From positions 1 to 33,964 of the forward strand of contig JANINJ010000053.1 in assembly GCA_024508855.1 (NCBI GenBank): DNA of 33,964 nt, written 5' to 3'. The DNA is from Xanthobacteraceae bacterium (GTDB lineage: Bacteria; Pseudomonadota; Alphaproteobacteria; Rhizobiales; Xanthobacteraceae). This document shows positions 15,262-23,573 of the stretch, piece by piece; positions within the stretch are counted from its first letter, which is position 1, and every line of letters begins with the position of its first letter. Below the pieces are notes generated by a model. The model saw only the letters and a program-made list of their open reading frames with translations. It was not told where the DNA came from and ran no database searches. A program made the position numbers and the translations under genes.

Positions 15262-17469
15262 TCAGCCGCGACCCGCCATGTAATTCGGGAACCAGGCTTC
15301 GAAGGCCGAGCGCAAAGCCTCGATGCTGACGGGCCGCTCGCCGGCGATGGCAATCGCATCGCCACCGGTCTTGCCGATCTGCACGCACGGCACCTCGACG
15401 GCTTTCAGCTTGCTCAACACGCCGAGCAAATCCGAATCGCGCACGGTGACGAGATAACGCCCCTGATCCTCGCCGAACCAGTAGCCGTGCGGCACCAGCG
15501 CACTCGGCGCCGCGTCCAGCGTTGCGCCGATATTGCCCGCCATGGCCATCTCCGCCAGCGCAACCAGCAGGCCGCCGTCGGACAGGTCATGCACCGCCGT
15601 CGCGGTGCCGGCGTGGATCATGCCGCGCACGACATCGCCGTTGCGCTTCTCGACCGCGAGATCGACGGGCGGAGGCGCGCCCTCCTCGCGTCCGCAGATA
15701 TCACGCAGATAGACCGACTGGCCGAGCCAGCCCTGGGTATCGCCGATCAGCAGGATCGCTTCATCTTCTGCCTTGAACGCAAGCGTCGCCGACTTGGTGA
15801 AATCGTCGAGCAGGCCAACGCCACCGATCGACGGCGTCGGCAGGATGCCGCGGCCGTTGGTTTCGTTGTAGAGCGAGACATTGCCGGACACGACGGGGAA
15901 ATCCAGCGCCGTGCACGCCGCGGCAATGCCCTTCAGGCAGCCGACGAACTGGCCCATGATCTCGGGCCGTTCAGGATTGCCGAAATTCAGATTGTCGGTG
16001 ATCGCAAGCGGCTTGCCGCCGACCGCGGTGATATTGCGCCACGCTTCGGCCACCGCCTGCTTGCCGCCCTCGAACGGATCGGCCTCGCAATAGCGCGGAG
16101 TCACATCGACGGTCATGGCGAGGCCCTTCGGCCCGTCCTCGATCCGCACCACCGCGGCGTCGCCACCGGGGCGCTGCACCGTGTTGCCGCCGATGACGTG
16201 GTCGTATTGCTCCCAGACCCAGCGCCGCGAGCACAGCTCCGGCGAGCCGATCAGCTTTTCCAGTGCATCCGCAATCGAGAGCGGCGGCGCGATATCGCGC
16301 GCGTGAATAATCGCGAGCGGCTCCGACGCAATATGCGGACGATCGTAGAGCGGCGCTTCGTCGCCAAGCTCCTTGATCGGCAGATCGGCCATGACGTTGC
16401 CGCCGTGCTTGACGACGAAACGCTTGGTCGGCGTGGTGTAACCGACGACGGCGAAGTCGAGCCCCCATTTGCGGAAGATCGCTTCGGCTTCCTTTTCCTT
16501 CTCCGGCTTGAGCACCATCAACATGCGCTCCTGACTTTCGGAGAGCATCATCTCGTAGGCGCTCATGCCGGTTTCGCGGGTCGGCACCGAATCGAGATCG
16601 AGGTCGACGCCGAGGTCGCCTTTCGCGCCCATCTCGACCGCCGAGCAGGTCAGCCCCGCTGCGCCCATGTCCTGAATGGCGATGACGCAATCCTTCGCCA
16701 TGATTTCGAGACAGGCCTCTAACAGCAGCTTTTCGGCGAACGGATCGCCGACCTGCACGGTGGGGCGCTTCTCTCCGCTGTCGTCGTCGAATTCGGCCGA
16801 CGCCATGGTGGCGCCGTGAATGCCGTCACGTCCGGTCTTCGAACCCAGATAGACGATCGGCATGTTCACGCCGGATGCTGCCGCCAGGAAAATACCGTCG
16901 GTGCGTGCGAGCCCCACCGCCATCGCGTTGACGAGGATGTTACCGTCATACCGGGTGTGAAACCGCACCTGCCCGCCGACGGTCGGAACACCGAATGAAT
17001 TGCCGTAGCCGCCAACGCCCGCGACCACGCCACCGACCAGATGCCGCGTCTTCGGATGCTCCGGCGCGCCGAATGACAGCGCATTGAGGCAGGCGATTGG
17101 CCGCGCGCCCATGGTGAAGACGTCGCGCAGAATGCCGCCGACGCCGGTGGTCGCGCCCTGATACGGCTCGATGAAGCTCGGATGGTTGTGGCTCTCCATC
17201 TTGAACACGATGGCCTGCCCATCGCCGATATCGATGACGCCCGCATTCTCGCCCGGCCCCACCAGCACCCACGGCGCCTTGGTCGGCAGCCCGCGCAGAT
17301 GGATGCGCGACGACTTGTAGGAACAGTGCTCGTTCCACATCGCCGAGAAGATGCCGAGTTCGGTGAAGCTCGGCTCGCGCCCGATCAGCTTGAGGATCCG
17401 CTCGTATTCGTCCGGCTTGAGACCGTGGCTGGCGACCAGTTCGGGAGTGATTTTGGGCTGATGTTCCAT
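15262..17469 (-). CDS. purL: Phosphoribosylformylglycinamidine synthase subunit PurL
   Basis: 735 residues, the small PurL form that works with separate PurQ and PurS, both encoded here. It catalyses the ATP-dependent fourth step of purine synthesis, FGAR to FGAM, with ammonia from PurQ. Visible features are [11 protein letters not shown] (catalytic His49), [31 protein letters not shown] (about 91-106), [20 protein letters not shown], and the second-half [16 protein letters not shown] and [18 protein letters not shown]. It is the last pur gene on this strand, separated from purQ by a thioesterase gene on the opposite strand, so it needs its own promoter in 17470-17640. Confidence 0.97.
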   Translation of the reverse strand: MEHQPKITPELVASHGLKPDEYERILKLIGREPSFTELGIFSAMWNEHCSYKSSRIHLRGLPTKAPWVLVGPGENAGVIDIGDGQAIVFKMESHNHPSFIEPYQGATTGVGGILRDVFTMGARPIACLNALSFGAPEHPKTRHLVGGVVAGVGGYGNSFGVPTVGGQVRFHTRYDGNILVNAMAVGLARTDGIFLAAASGVNMPIVYLGSKTGRDGIHGATMASAEFDDDSGEKRPTVQVGDPFAEKLLLEACLEIMAKDCVIAIQDMGAAGLTCSAVEMGAKGDLGVDLDLDSVPTRETGMSAYEMMLSESQERMLMVLKPEKEKEAEAIFRKWGLDFAVVGYTTPTKRFVVKHGGNVMADLPIKELGDEAPLYDRPHIASEPLAIIHARDIAPPLSIADALEKLIGSPELCSRRWVWEQYDHVIGGNTVQRPGGDAAVVRIEDGPKGLAMTVDVTPRYCEADPFEGGKQAVAEAWRNITAVGGKPLAITDNLNFGNPERPEIMGQFVGCLKGIAAACTALDFPVVSGNVSLYNETNGRGILPTPSIGGVGLLDDFTKSATLAFKAEDEAILLIGDTQGWLGQSVYLRDICGREEGAPPPVDLAVEKRNGDVVRGMIHAGTATAVHDLSDGGLLVALAEMAMAGNIGATLDAAPSALVPHGYWFGEDQGRYLVTVRDSDLLGVLSKLKAVEVPCVQIGKTGGDAIAIAGERPVSIEALRSAFEAWFPNYMAGRG

Positions 17470-17644
17470 CGGGCACGTCTTTGTGGCAGGAGCCCCTTAT
17501 TAAGGAGATCGCGCCACGGAAAAAAGCCCCCGCGCCGCTTTTCCCGCCCGATCCGCGCCACCACCCGCCCAGCACGGATTTGCACTCTCCCCGAGGATCG
17601 GATTTAACGCTCCCCCGATGGTTTTTGCTGGGAGCCGTGAAGCC
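17470..17644. promoter_or_regulatory. Divergent promoter region, purL / thioesterase
   Basis: About 175 bases between divergent starts. CCTTATTAAGG at 17495-17505 is a palindrome with five-base arms close to the purL ATG. GGAAAAAAGC (about 17518-17527) and GCTTTTCC (about 17537-17544) could form a weak A-T hairpin. I cannot assign -35/-10 boxes with confidence. Confidence 0.3.
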
Positions 17645-18121
17645 GTGGACAATATCGCCGTCTCGACCCCGTTGCAGCGGGCCGTTTTCGTCGCCACCGA
17701 GGGCGAATTCGCCGGCTGGCGGACCTGGAAAAGGGATTCCTTCGAGTCCAACAACGGACCATTCTGGCACAAGATCGAGGACGACGGCACAGTACGCTGC
17801 GCCTTCCGCGTCGAGGCCAAGCACCTCAACGGCATGCGCAACGTCCACGGCGGCTGCTACATGACGTTCGCCGACTATTGCCTGTTCGCGATCGCCCGCG
17901 AGCACCTCAAGGGCCCCGGCGTCACCATTTCCTTTGCCTGCGATTTCCTCGATGCCGCCCGCGAGGGCGACCGCATCGATTGCGACGGCGAAGTGACCCG
18001 CGCCGGCGGCTCGCTGATTTTTCTGCGCGGCACCCTGCGTTGTGGCGAGCGGATATTGTTCACCTTCTCCGCCACCATCAAGAAGGTGAAGTGGAAGCCG
18101 GAGACGCAACCGCCGGCCTGA
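17645..18121 (+). CDS. PaaI-family hotdog thioesterase
   Basis: 158 residues from GTG 17645 (GGGAG ten bases upstream, and homology appears to begin with DNIAVSTPLQRAV). The ATG at 17618 would add nine residues but lacks a ribosome site. A single hotdog domain is visible: GPFWHKIEDDGTVRCAFRVEAKHLNGMRNVHGG, then YMTFADYCLFAIA on the central helix (the Asp in TFAD is the usual catalytic acid), and GPGVTISFACDFLDAAREG. Such enzymes hydrolyse acyl-CoA thioesters. The substrate is not evident. It sits on the plus strand inside the otherwise minus-strand pur cluster, and ends one base before the purQ 3' end. Confidence 0.85.
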   Translation: MDNIAVSTPLQRAVFVATEGEFAGWRTWKRDSFESNNGPFWHKIEDDGTVRCAFRVEAKHLNGMRNVHGGCYMTFADYCLFAIAREHLKGPGVTISFACDFLDAAREGDRIDCDGEVTRAGGSLIFLRGTLRCGERILFTFSATIKKVKWKPETQPPA

Positions 18122-18122
18122 G

Positions 18123-18824
18123 TTACGCCGCGCGCTCCAGATGTGCCGCGAGTCCGGCAAACAAGCCGCGGCCGTCGGTGCAGCCCATGATATCTTCGAC
18201 GTGATTTTCCGGATGCGGCATCATGCCGAGCACATTGCCGCGCTCGTTGACGATGCCCGCGATCGATTGCGCCGCGCCGTTGATGTTGTGGGTATCGCCG
18301 ACTTCGCCGCTTGCGGAGCAGTAGCGGTAGAGCACGCGGCCGTCGCCATCAAGCCGCTTGATGGTCTCCGCATCGGCGGCGTAGTTGCCCTCGCCGTGCG
18401 CCACCGGCACGCGGATCACCTGCCCGGCATTGTAGCCGCGCGTGAACGGCGTATCGGAGCGTTCGACGCGCAGATGCACGTCGTGGCAGATGAACTTCAG
18501 CCGCGCATTGCGCATCAGGATGCCCGGCAGCAGGCCGGATTCGCACAGGATCTGGAAACCGTTGCAGACGCCGAGCACGAGGCCGCCATCGTCGGCGAAC
18601 TTGCGCACCGCATCCATCACCGGCGAGCGCGCGGCGATGGCGCCGCAACGCAGGTAATCGCCGTAAGAGAAGCCGCCAGGCAGCACCACGAGATCGGTGC
18701 CCTTGGGCAGCGAGGTTTCGGCGTGCCAGACCATAGTGGGCTCATGACCCGACACCAGCTTGAGCGTGCGCGCCATATCGCGTTCGCGATTGATGCCGGG
18801 GAAGACGAGAACAGCGGATTTCAT
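18123..18824 (-). CDS. purQ: Phosphoribosylformylglycinamidine synthase subunit PurQ (glutaminase)
   Basis: 233 residues, a class I glutamine amidotransferase that hydrolyses glutamine and supplies ammonia to PurL. The nucleophile is Cys87 in [21 protein letters not shown]; the His-Glu pair lies in [12 protein letters not shown] near the C-terminus. [17 protein letters not shown] and [17 protein letters not shown] are standard PurQ segments. The start ATG at 18824 overlaps the stop of the preceding coiled-coil gene in an ATGA arrangement, so translation of the two is probably coupled. Confidence 0.97.
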   Translation of the reverse strand: MKSAVLVFPGINRERDMARTLKLVSGHEPTMVWHAETSLPKGTDLVVLPGGFSYGDYLRCGAIAARSPVMDAVRKFADDGGLVLGVCNGFQILCESGLLPGILMRNARLKFICHDVHLRVERSDTPFTRGYNAGQVIRVPVAHGEGNYAADAETIKRLDGDGRVLYRYCSASGEVGDTHNINGAAQSIAGIVNERGNVLGMMPHPENHVEDIMGCTDGRGLFAGLAAHLERAA

Positions 18825-19075
18825 AGTGTCGGAGCATCCTGAATTTCGAGACGCCGCTCGATGCGGTCGAGGCGACCTTCGTGGCGGATCAAAGTTGCGT
18901 GGATGCTCGCCAGTTCAGTATGAACACCGACAATCTCCTGCCGAACCGAGTTGAGCGATAGACGAACCGCCTGCAATCCTTGGCTCATCTCATCGATCTT
19001 GTCGTCCATTTTGGCTTGACGCGCCTGCATGGATTTCAAGACCTCAAAAATCAACTCATTGCTGATTTCAGCCAT
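18821..19075 (-). CDS. Small coiled-coil protein inside the purine operon
   Basis: 84 residues with no enzyme motif. From about residue 15 to 76 the chain is a heptad-rich helix (for example [19 protein letters not shown] and [16 protein letters not shown]), so a homo- or hetero-oligomeric coiled coil is expected. No signal peptide or membrane helix. It begins 17 bases after purS and its TGA overlaps the purQ ATG by four bases, so it is embedded in the pur mRNA. I recall short proteins of similar look (ending RLDRIERRL) scattered in Bradyrhizobiaceae, but no function is known to me. It could be a passenger, or a factor acting on PurS-PurQ-PurL assembly. Confidence 0.8.
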   Translation of the reverse strand: MAEISNELIFEVLKSMQARQAKMDDKIDEMSQGLQAVRLSLNSVRQEIVGVHTELASIHATLIRHEGRLDRIERRLEIQDAPTL

Positions 19076-19092
19076 GACCCGGTCCTATAGGG

Positions 19093-19335
19093 CTAGCCCA
19101 CCACCTCGATAGCATAGTTCTCAATGACGGTATTCGCCAAAAGCTTGTCCGCTGCATCCTTCAATGCCGCTTCGACCTTCGTCTTGTCGGCGCCGGGAAG
19201 CTCGATGTCGAACACCTTGCCCTGCCGCACGCTGGCGATGCCGTCAACGCCGAGCGATTTCAGCGCGCCTTCGATGGCCTTGCCCTGCGGATCGAGAATG
19301 CCGGTCTTGAGAGTTACGGTAACACGCGCTTTCAC
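19093..19335 (-). CDS. purS: Phosphoribosylformylglycinamidine synthase subunit PurS
   Basis: 80 residues, the full PurS length, starting at GTG 19335 behind a GAGG site. Characteristic segments are KARVTVTLKTGILDPQGKAIEGALKSLG and GKVFDIELPGADK. PurS dimers bridge PurL and PurQ in the FGAM synthase complex and help channel ammonia. It lies 7 bases after purC and 17 bases before the coiled-coil gene, within one operon. Confidence 0.96.
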   Translation of the reverse strand: MKARVTVTLKTGILDPQGKAIEGALKSLGVDGIASVRQGKVFDIELPGADKTKVEAALKDAADKLLANTVIENYAIEVVG

Positions 19336-19342
19336 GGCAGCC

Positions 19343-20110
19343 TCAACCTTTCACCAGCACCGGGCCTGCGCCCACCGGACGTTCGTTTTCCATCAGGATA
19401 CCGAGCCGTTTGGCGACGTCGGTATAGGCCTCGATCAGGCCGCCGAGATCGCGGCGGAAACGGTCCTTGTCGAGCTTCTCGTTCGACTTGACGTCCCACA
19501 GCCTGCACGAGTCCGGCGAAATCTCATCGGCGACGATGATCCGCATCATGTCGTTCTCGAACAGCCGACCGCATTCCATCTTGAAATCGACCAGGCGGAT
19601 GCCGATGCCGAGGAACAGCCCGGAAAGGAAATCATTGACGCGGATCGCCAACGCCATGATGTCGTCGATTTCCTGCGGCGTCGCCCAGCCGAACGCGGTG
19701 ATGTGCTCCTCCGACACCATCGGATCGTTGAGCTGATCGTTCTTGTAGTAGAACTCGATGATCGAGCGCGGCAGTTGCGTGCCCTCCTCGATGCCGAGGC
19801 GCTGCGACAGCGATCCGGCGGCGACGTTGCGCACCACCACCTCAAGCGGCACGATCTCCACCTCGCGGATCAACTGCTCGCGCATGTTGAGCCGGCGGAT
19901 GAAGTGGGTCGGCACGCCAATGTCGTTCAGATGCTGGAAGATGTATTCCGAAATCCGGTTGTTGAGGACGCCCTTGCCCTCGATCACCTGGTGTTTCTTG
20001 GCATTGAACGCGGTCGCGTCGTCCTTGAAATGCTGGATCAAGGTTCCCGGCTCCGGCCCTTCATACAGGACCTTGGCCTTGCCTTCATAAATGCGACGTC
20101 GACGGCTCAT
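19343..20110 (-). CDS. purC: SAICAR synthetase (phosphoribosylaminoimidazole-succinocarboxamide synthase)
   Basis: 255 residues from the ATG at 20110 ([18 protein letters not shown]), the usual PurC length. An upstream in-frame ATG at 20140 is possible but lies outside the homology. The enzyme joins CAIR and aspartate with ATP. Landmarks are [37 protein letters not shown], and [17 protein letters not shown]...[13 protein letters not shown]. It is the first gene of the minus-strand pur operon purC-purS-coiled coil-purQ. The ribosome site is weak. A second purC paralogue is often present elsewhere in Bradyrhizobiaceae. Confidence 0.96.
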   Translation of the reverse strand: MSRRRRIYEGKAKVLYEGPEPGTLIQHFKDDATAFNAKKHQVIEGKGVLNNRISEYIFQHLNDIGVPTHFIRRLNMREQLIREVEIVPLEVVVRNVAAGSLSQRLGIEEGTQLPRSIIEFYYKNDQLNDPMVSEEHITAFGWATPQEIDDIMALAIRVNDFLSGLFLGIGIRLVDFKMECGRLFENDMMRIIVADEISPDSCRLWDVKSNEKLDKDRFRRDLGGLIEAYTDVAKRLGILMENERPVGAGPVLVKG

Positions 20111-20415
20111 TGGGATGTACCGTGTGTTGTTGAAATCCATGAAATTGGTGTGCTCCGGTTGCTCGATGCGACCCACAGCGGAGCTGCCGTGAAGGCCAGG
20201 AACGCGAAACAGAACAAGAACCCAACCTGAAGGCAACCTACCCGATCAACGCCCCCAGCACAATCGATCCGCCTGACCGGAGGACAGTTTTACCCACGTC
20301 CTGCCTGCGACCATGCGTCTGTTGTTTTGGCCGTTTTCGCTCCTTACGTATGCATCGGAACACCCCGCCGCAACATGGCACCGTTAACGCCAGCATCAGG
20401 ATCGGAACCCGAATC
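20111..20415. promoter_or_regulatory. Divergent intergenic region, purC / ATPase zeta
   Basis: 305 bases without a supported gene. It must hold the promoters for the pur operon and for the zeta gene, but I see no strong -35/-10 match. A GGAAC at 20357-20361 is followed by CGTT only after 20 bases, too far for EcfG. No clear hairpin terminator or riboswitch-like architecture is visible. Confidence 0.3.
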
Positions 20416-20739
20416 ATGACCACATTCGACAAGCGCCAGGAAGGTTTCGAGAAGAAGTTCGCGCTGGACGAGGAACAGAAATTCAAGGCCGAAGCCCGCC
20501 GCAACAAGCTGCTCGGGCTGTGGGCGGCGGAGCACCTCGGCAAAACCGGCGACGAGGCCGCCGCCTATGCCAAAGACGTGGTCGCGGCCGATTTCGCCGA
20601 AGCTGGCGACCAGGACGTTCTTCACAAAGTGCTGAAGGACCTCGAGGCCAAGGGCCAGACCATCACCGAGCAACAGGTTCGCGCCAAGATGGACGAATTG
20701 CTGGCGCAGGCCATCCTGCAGGTGAAAGCGGGGACCTGA
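20416..20739 (+). CDS. F1Fo-ATPase inhibitor subunit zeta (DUF1476)
   Basis: 107 residues from ATG 20416; the 22 upstream in-frame codons have no homology. MTTFDKRQEGFEKKFALDEE is the signature N-terminal inhibitory region. It is followed by FKAEARRNKLLGLWAAEHLG and the acidic-helix domain DEAAAYAKDVVAADFAEAGDQDV. DUF1476 is the zeta subunit first described for the Paracoccus ATP synthase, where the N-terminal helix inserts into F1 and blocks ATP hydrolysis. As is usual it is not in the atp operon. It is divergent from purC and converges on cyanase. Confidence 0.92.
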   Translation: MTTFDKRQEGFEKKFALDEEQKFKAEARRNKLLGLWAAEHLGKTGDEAAAYAKDVVAADFAEAGDQDVLHKVLKDLEAKGQTITEQQVRAKMDELLAQAILQVKAGT

Positions 20740-20791
20740 CCTACGGCGGCAGCCCGCACGAACACCCGCCGCGGCCCCTGCGCCCCCCAGC

Positions 20792-21280
20792 TCATTCCTC
20801 CTTCAATCCAAGCTCCAGATTGTTGCCGGAGGCGCCGTAGTATTTGAAGGGCAGGAATTTGCCGGACATTTCGAGCTTGACGCGATCGCCCTTGGGATTG
20901 GCGAGGCGTGAAATGTCCATGTCGAAATCGATCGCCGACATGATGCCGTCGCCGAACTCCTCCTCGATCAGGGCCTTCATGGCCGGACCGTTGATCATCA
21001 CCAGTTCGTAGAGCCGGTAAATCAGGGGATCGGTCGGCGGCATCGGCACGCCGGCGCCGCGCATCGGCACCTCGTTGAGCATCGCGATTTCCGAGGGCGA
21101 GAGACCGAACAGCCGGCCGGCCGCGGCCGCTTGCGGCCTGGTGAGCTTCATCTGCCCGAGGATCGCGCCGACGATCAGGATGTGGGAGAAGCCGCCGATT
21201 TCGTCGCAGACGTATTTCCAGGTCCAGCCGTTGTCGCGCTTGATGTCGAGCAGCTTCTCGGTGAGGTCGGATCGCTTCAT
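20792..21280 (-). CDS. cynS: Cyanate hydratase (cyanase)
   Basis: 162 residues from the ATG at 21280 behind AAGGAGA; the frame upstream is open but unrelated. Cyanase converts cyanate and bicarbonate to ammonia and carbon dioxide. The N-terminal helical domain is residues 1-75 and the C-terminal catalytic domain holds Arg89 and Glu92 (YRLYELV) and Ser115 (GDGIMSAIDFDM). The spacing of these three equals that of Arg96, Glu99 and Ser122 in the E. coli enzyme. The end carries GKFLPFKYYGASGN. There is no cynT carbonic anhydrase, cynX or cynR beside it, so bicarbonate supply and regulation come from elsewhere. Confidence 0.96.
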   Translation of the reverse strand: MKRSDLTEKLLDIKRDNGWTWKYVCDEIGGFSHILIVGAILGQMKLTRPQAAAAGRLFGLSPSEIAMLNEVPMRGAGVPMPPTDPLIYRLYELVMINGPAMKALIEEEFGDGIMSAIDFDMDISRLANPKGDRVKLEMSGKFLPFKYYGASGNNLELGLKEE

Positions 21281-21436
21281 GTCGTTCTCCTTGCTGAGGT
21301 TGAACGAACATGAGCAATGCGCGTGCCAGCGGTTTCGCGGCGGAAAGCCGCCGATCGGTGGCGCCGATGCCATCCGATTAGGCAGTCAATGCCATTCCTT
21401 CAAGCACCGGCCGCACGCTAACGCGATCTCGATGGA

Positions 21437-21832
21437 TTATTTCAGGATAATCCGAAACGACATCGATCCGTTGACAGTGAAACCTTCGTGCTGCGTGGGG
21501 CCGTATTGGCGGCTGGAATTGATGTTGCTGTTGACCGATTCCAGCTTGCAGTCGCTGGCCAGCGAGGCCTTCAGCACATCGCATTCGTGCGCGGCCGCGG
21601 CGTAGACCGATTGACGGGCCTTTTCGCGCAGCTTCGCGGCCTCGTCGCTGTCGCCGGACGGCCCCGCCACGAAATAGCTGATCGTGCTCTGCACCCGCAC
21701 AAAGCCATCCTGACGGCGTTGCAAGTCCATCCCGTCCCGGCGCGGAAGGCTGTCGATCGGCGGCGATTGCGCGAAGGCGGCGCTCGCCAGCAGCGAGACG
21801 GCGGCGATGGCGAACAGGATGCGGCGCGTCAT
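21437..21832 (-). CDS. Small exported protein of unknown function
   Basis: 131 residues from the ATG at 21832, which has AAGGAAA upstream; the ATG at 21847 would add five residues. Residues 1-21 are a signal peptide (cleavage near AFA-QS), so the product is periplasmic or secreted. The mature part has two cysteines (84 and 95) that may form a disulfide. A polar C-terminal region is rich in Asn and Ser (SVNSNINSSRQYG), ending FTVNGSMSFRIILK, with alternating residues suggesting beta strands. I do not recognise a domain. It lies 156 bases upstream of cynS and 132 bases downstream of the caspase gene on the same strand. Confidence 0.75.
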   Translation of the reverse strand: MTRRILFAIAAVSLLASAAFAQSPPIDSLPRRDGMDLQRRQDGFVRVQSTISYFVAGPSGDSDEAAKLREKARQSVYAAAAHECDVLKASLASDCKLESVNSNINSSRQYGPTQHEGFTVNGSMSFRIILK

Positions 21833-21964
21833 GGGGTTTCCTTGCATGAATATTCCATCCACGGAAATAGCGTGCGGATATTGCCGATTGAATGACACCG
21901 ATGACGGAAAGCACCGCGTTGCTTTCAGCGCGCGTTAACCGAAGACAGCGGCATCACGCCACGG

Positions 21965-23554
21965 TCAGCGCGTCAGATAGACCTCTCCGAGAAGCGATGA
22001 ATTCGACCACGGCACCTGCTTGCCGCCGGTCGCGGCGACCACCTCCGAACGCACACGGGTTAGCATCTGCTGTACTTCCAGCCCGGGCGTCGCGATATGC
22101 CGGGCCAAGGCCGTCGAGAACGGGCTGTTGCCGCCCTCGCCGTCGAGCGCCACCTGACCGGGCGCAGTGGCAAACGCCAGCAACATGCCGGTGCCGGAGG
22201 TGGCTGCACCGCCCAGTTCGGATTGCGGTGCGAGGCCTGCACGCACCTCAACCGATCGGCCGGAGGCATCCACCTTCACTCGCTTCTCGCGAAATGGATC
22301 GTCGCGGCAGGCATCGAGCACGACAACGTTCGTCCGCGTTTTGTCATCGAGCCCAGCCAGCACGAAATCGAGGTCGATCAGTTCGTCTGCAAGTTTCCGG
22401 TCGCCATCGAGACGCGCATCCACCGGCACCAGATAGTTATGGCCGTCGATCTGCAGTCCGTGTCCCGCAAAAAACACCAGCGCGATTTGCGCGGTCGGCG
22501 CTTTTGCAAGGAACGCTGCAAGTTGCTTGCGCATGCTGTCGCGGTCGAGATCGATGCCTTCGATGGCCTCGAACCCGATGCCGCGCAACTGCCCGGCGAT
22601 CAGCTTAGCGTCATGCGGCGGATTGGCGAGCGGCGACGCGGAGCGATAGGCACCGTTGCCGATCACCAGCGCCAGCTTGGTCACCTTGTTGCGGGCTGCA
22701 TCTGCCGACGGCTTGTCCGTCGTCGACGACACGGCTTTCGCCGCCTCGTCGAGCACCGCCAATCGTGCCCGTGCGATCTCCCGCTGCCGCGTGGCATCGA
22801 TGATCGGGCTGCCATGTTTGTTGGCGAAAACGATCGCCTTCGGCAGCGTCAGTGCGTGCGCATAGGCTTCCCGCGCGTCGGGAATATTCTGACGGCTTTC
22901 TGCCAGAAGACCCTTGGCGACATAGAGTTCGGCCACGCGATCGTCGAGCGCCATGGCCCGCATCAATTCCGCCTCGGCTTCATCGAGCCGCCCGCCGATG
23001 CGAAAGGCCAGCGACCGCCCGATGAACGCTCCCAGATCGGTCGGATCGATCTTCAGCGCCTTGTCATATTCGCGCAGTGCCCCATCGAGGTCGCTCTTGG
23101 CCCGCAGGATATCGCCGCGCACCGAGCGCGCCGGCGCAAACCGCGGCATCAGGCGGATGCAGGCATCGATGTCGGTCAAAGCCCGATCGAACTCGCCGAT
23201 ATTCTTCAGGATGCCTGCGCGCGTCCCGTAAGCGCCGAATTGATTCGGATTGAGCGTAAGTGACGTATCGAGGTCGGCAAGGGCGCGCGGATAATCCCGC
23301 TTCTGCGAATAGGCCCAGCCGCGATAACCGTGATACTTCGCCCTGTCGAACTTCGACAGCTTCGCGCGGCCCTGCAACAAATCGGTGCAAGCCGCTATTT
23401 TCGCGTCGACGTTGTCGGAATTCATGCAGGTATCCGCGGCCCCGCTGCGGGCGGCGGCCGGACCGGCAAGCGCTGCGCCAGCAACAAGCGCGGCCAGCGA
23501 TGCGAGGCGAAACACACGGATGAAATCTCGGACGAGCAACACGAAACGGTGCAT
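21965..23554 (-). CDS. Exported TPR-caspase protein (prokaryotic peptidase C14 homologue)
   Basis: 529 residues from ATG 23554 (a TTG just before is possible). An N-terminal signal or anchor (hydrophobic core about 17-33, AAARSG cleavage region) precedes four or five TPR-like repeats at about 69-235, such as YHGYRGWAYSQKRDYPRALADLD and FDRALTDIDACI. The caspase-like domain spans about 292-527 with both catalytic residues intact: His365 in VFFAGHGLQIDGHNYLVP and Cys416 in VVVLDACRDDPF. Such domains are arginine- or lysine-specific peptidases in characterised relatives. TPRs suggest recruitment to a partner. Position predicts periplasmic activity. It starts 19 bases after the TrmJ-DUF559 gene. 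Substrate and role unknown. Confidence 0.88.
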   Translation of the reverse strand: MHRFVLLVRDFIRVFRLASLAALVAGAALAGPAAARSGAADTCMNSDNVDAKIAACTDLLQGRAKLSKFDRAKYHGYRGWAYSQKRDYPRALADLDTSLTLNPNQFGAYGTRAGILKNIGEFDRALTDIDACIRLMPRFAPARSVRGDILRAKSDLDGALREYDKALKIDPTDLGAFIGRSLAFRIGGRLDEAEAELMRAMALDDRVAELYVAKGLLAESRQNIPDAREAYAHALTLPKAIVFANKHGSPIIDATRQREIARARLAVLDEAAKAVSSTTDKPSADAARNKVTKLALVIGNGAYRSASPLANPPHDAKLIAGQLRGIGFEAIEGIDLDRDSMRKQLAAFLAKAPTAQIALVFFAGHGLQIDGHNYLVPVDARLDGDRKLADELIDLDFVLAGLDDKTRTNVVVLDACRDDPFREKRVKVDASGRSVEVRAGLAPQSELGGAATSGTGMLLAFATAPGQVALDGEGGNSPFSTALARHIATPGLEVQQMLTRVRSEVVAATGGKQVPWSNSSLLGEVYLTR

Positions 23555-23573
23555 CAAGGTCGGTGTCCTCGCG

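Noticed and set aside
15487-16722. 411-codon plus-strand frame inside purL
   Set aside because: Mirror of purL codon bias, with low-complexity Arg/His/Asp content.
17518-17545. A/T run and weak hairpin before purL as an attenuator or riboswitch
   Set aside because: The stem is short and A-T based, with no recognisable purine riboswitch core.
20357-20385. GGAAC ... CGTT as an EcfG promoter of the ATPase zeta gene
   Set aside because: Spacer is 20 bases; EcfG promoters need 16-17.
22097-23263. 388-codon plus-strand frame opposite the caspase gene
   Set aside because: Shadow frame; the minus strand has signal peptide, TPRs and catalytic residues.
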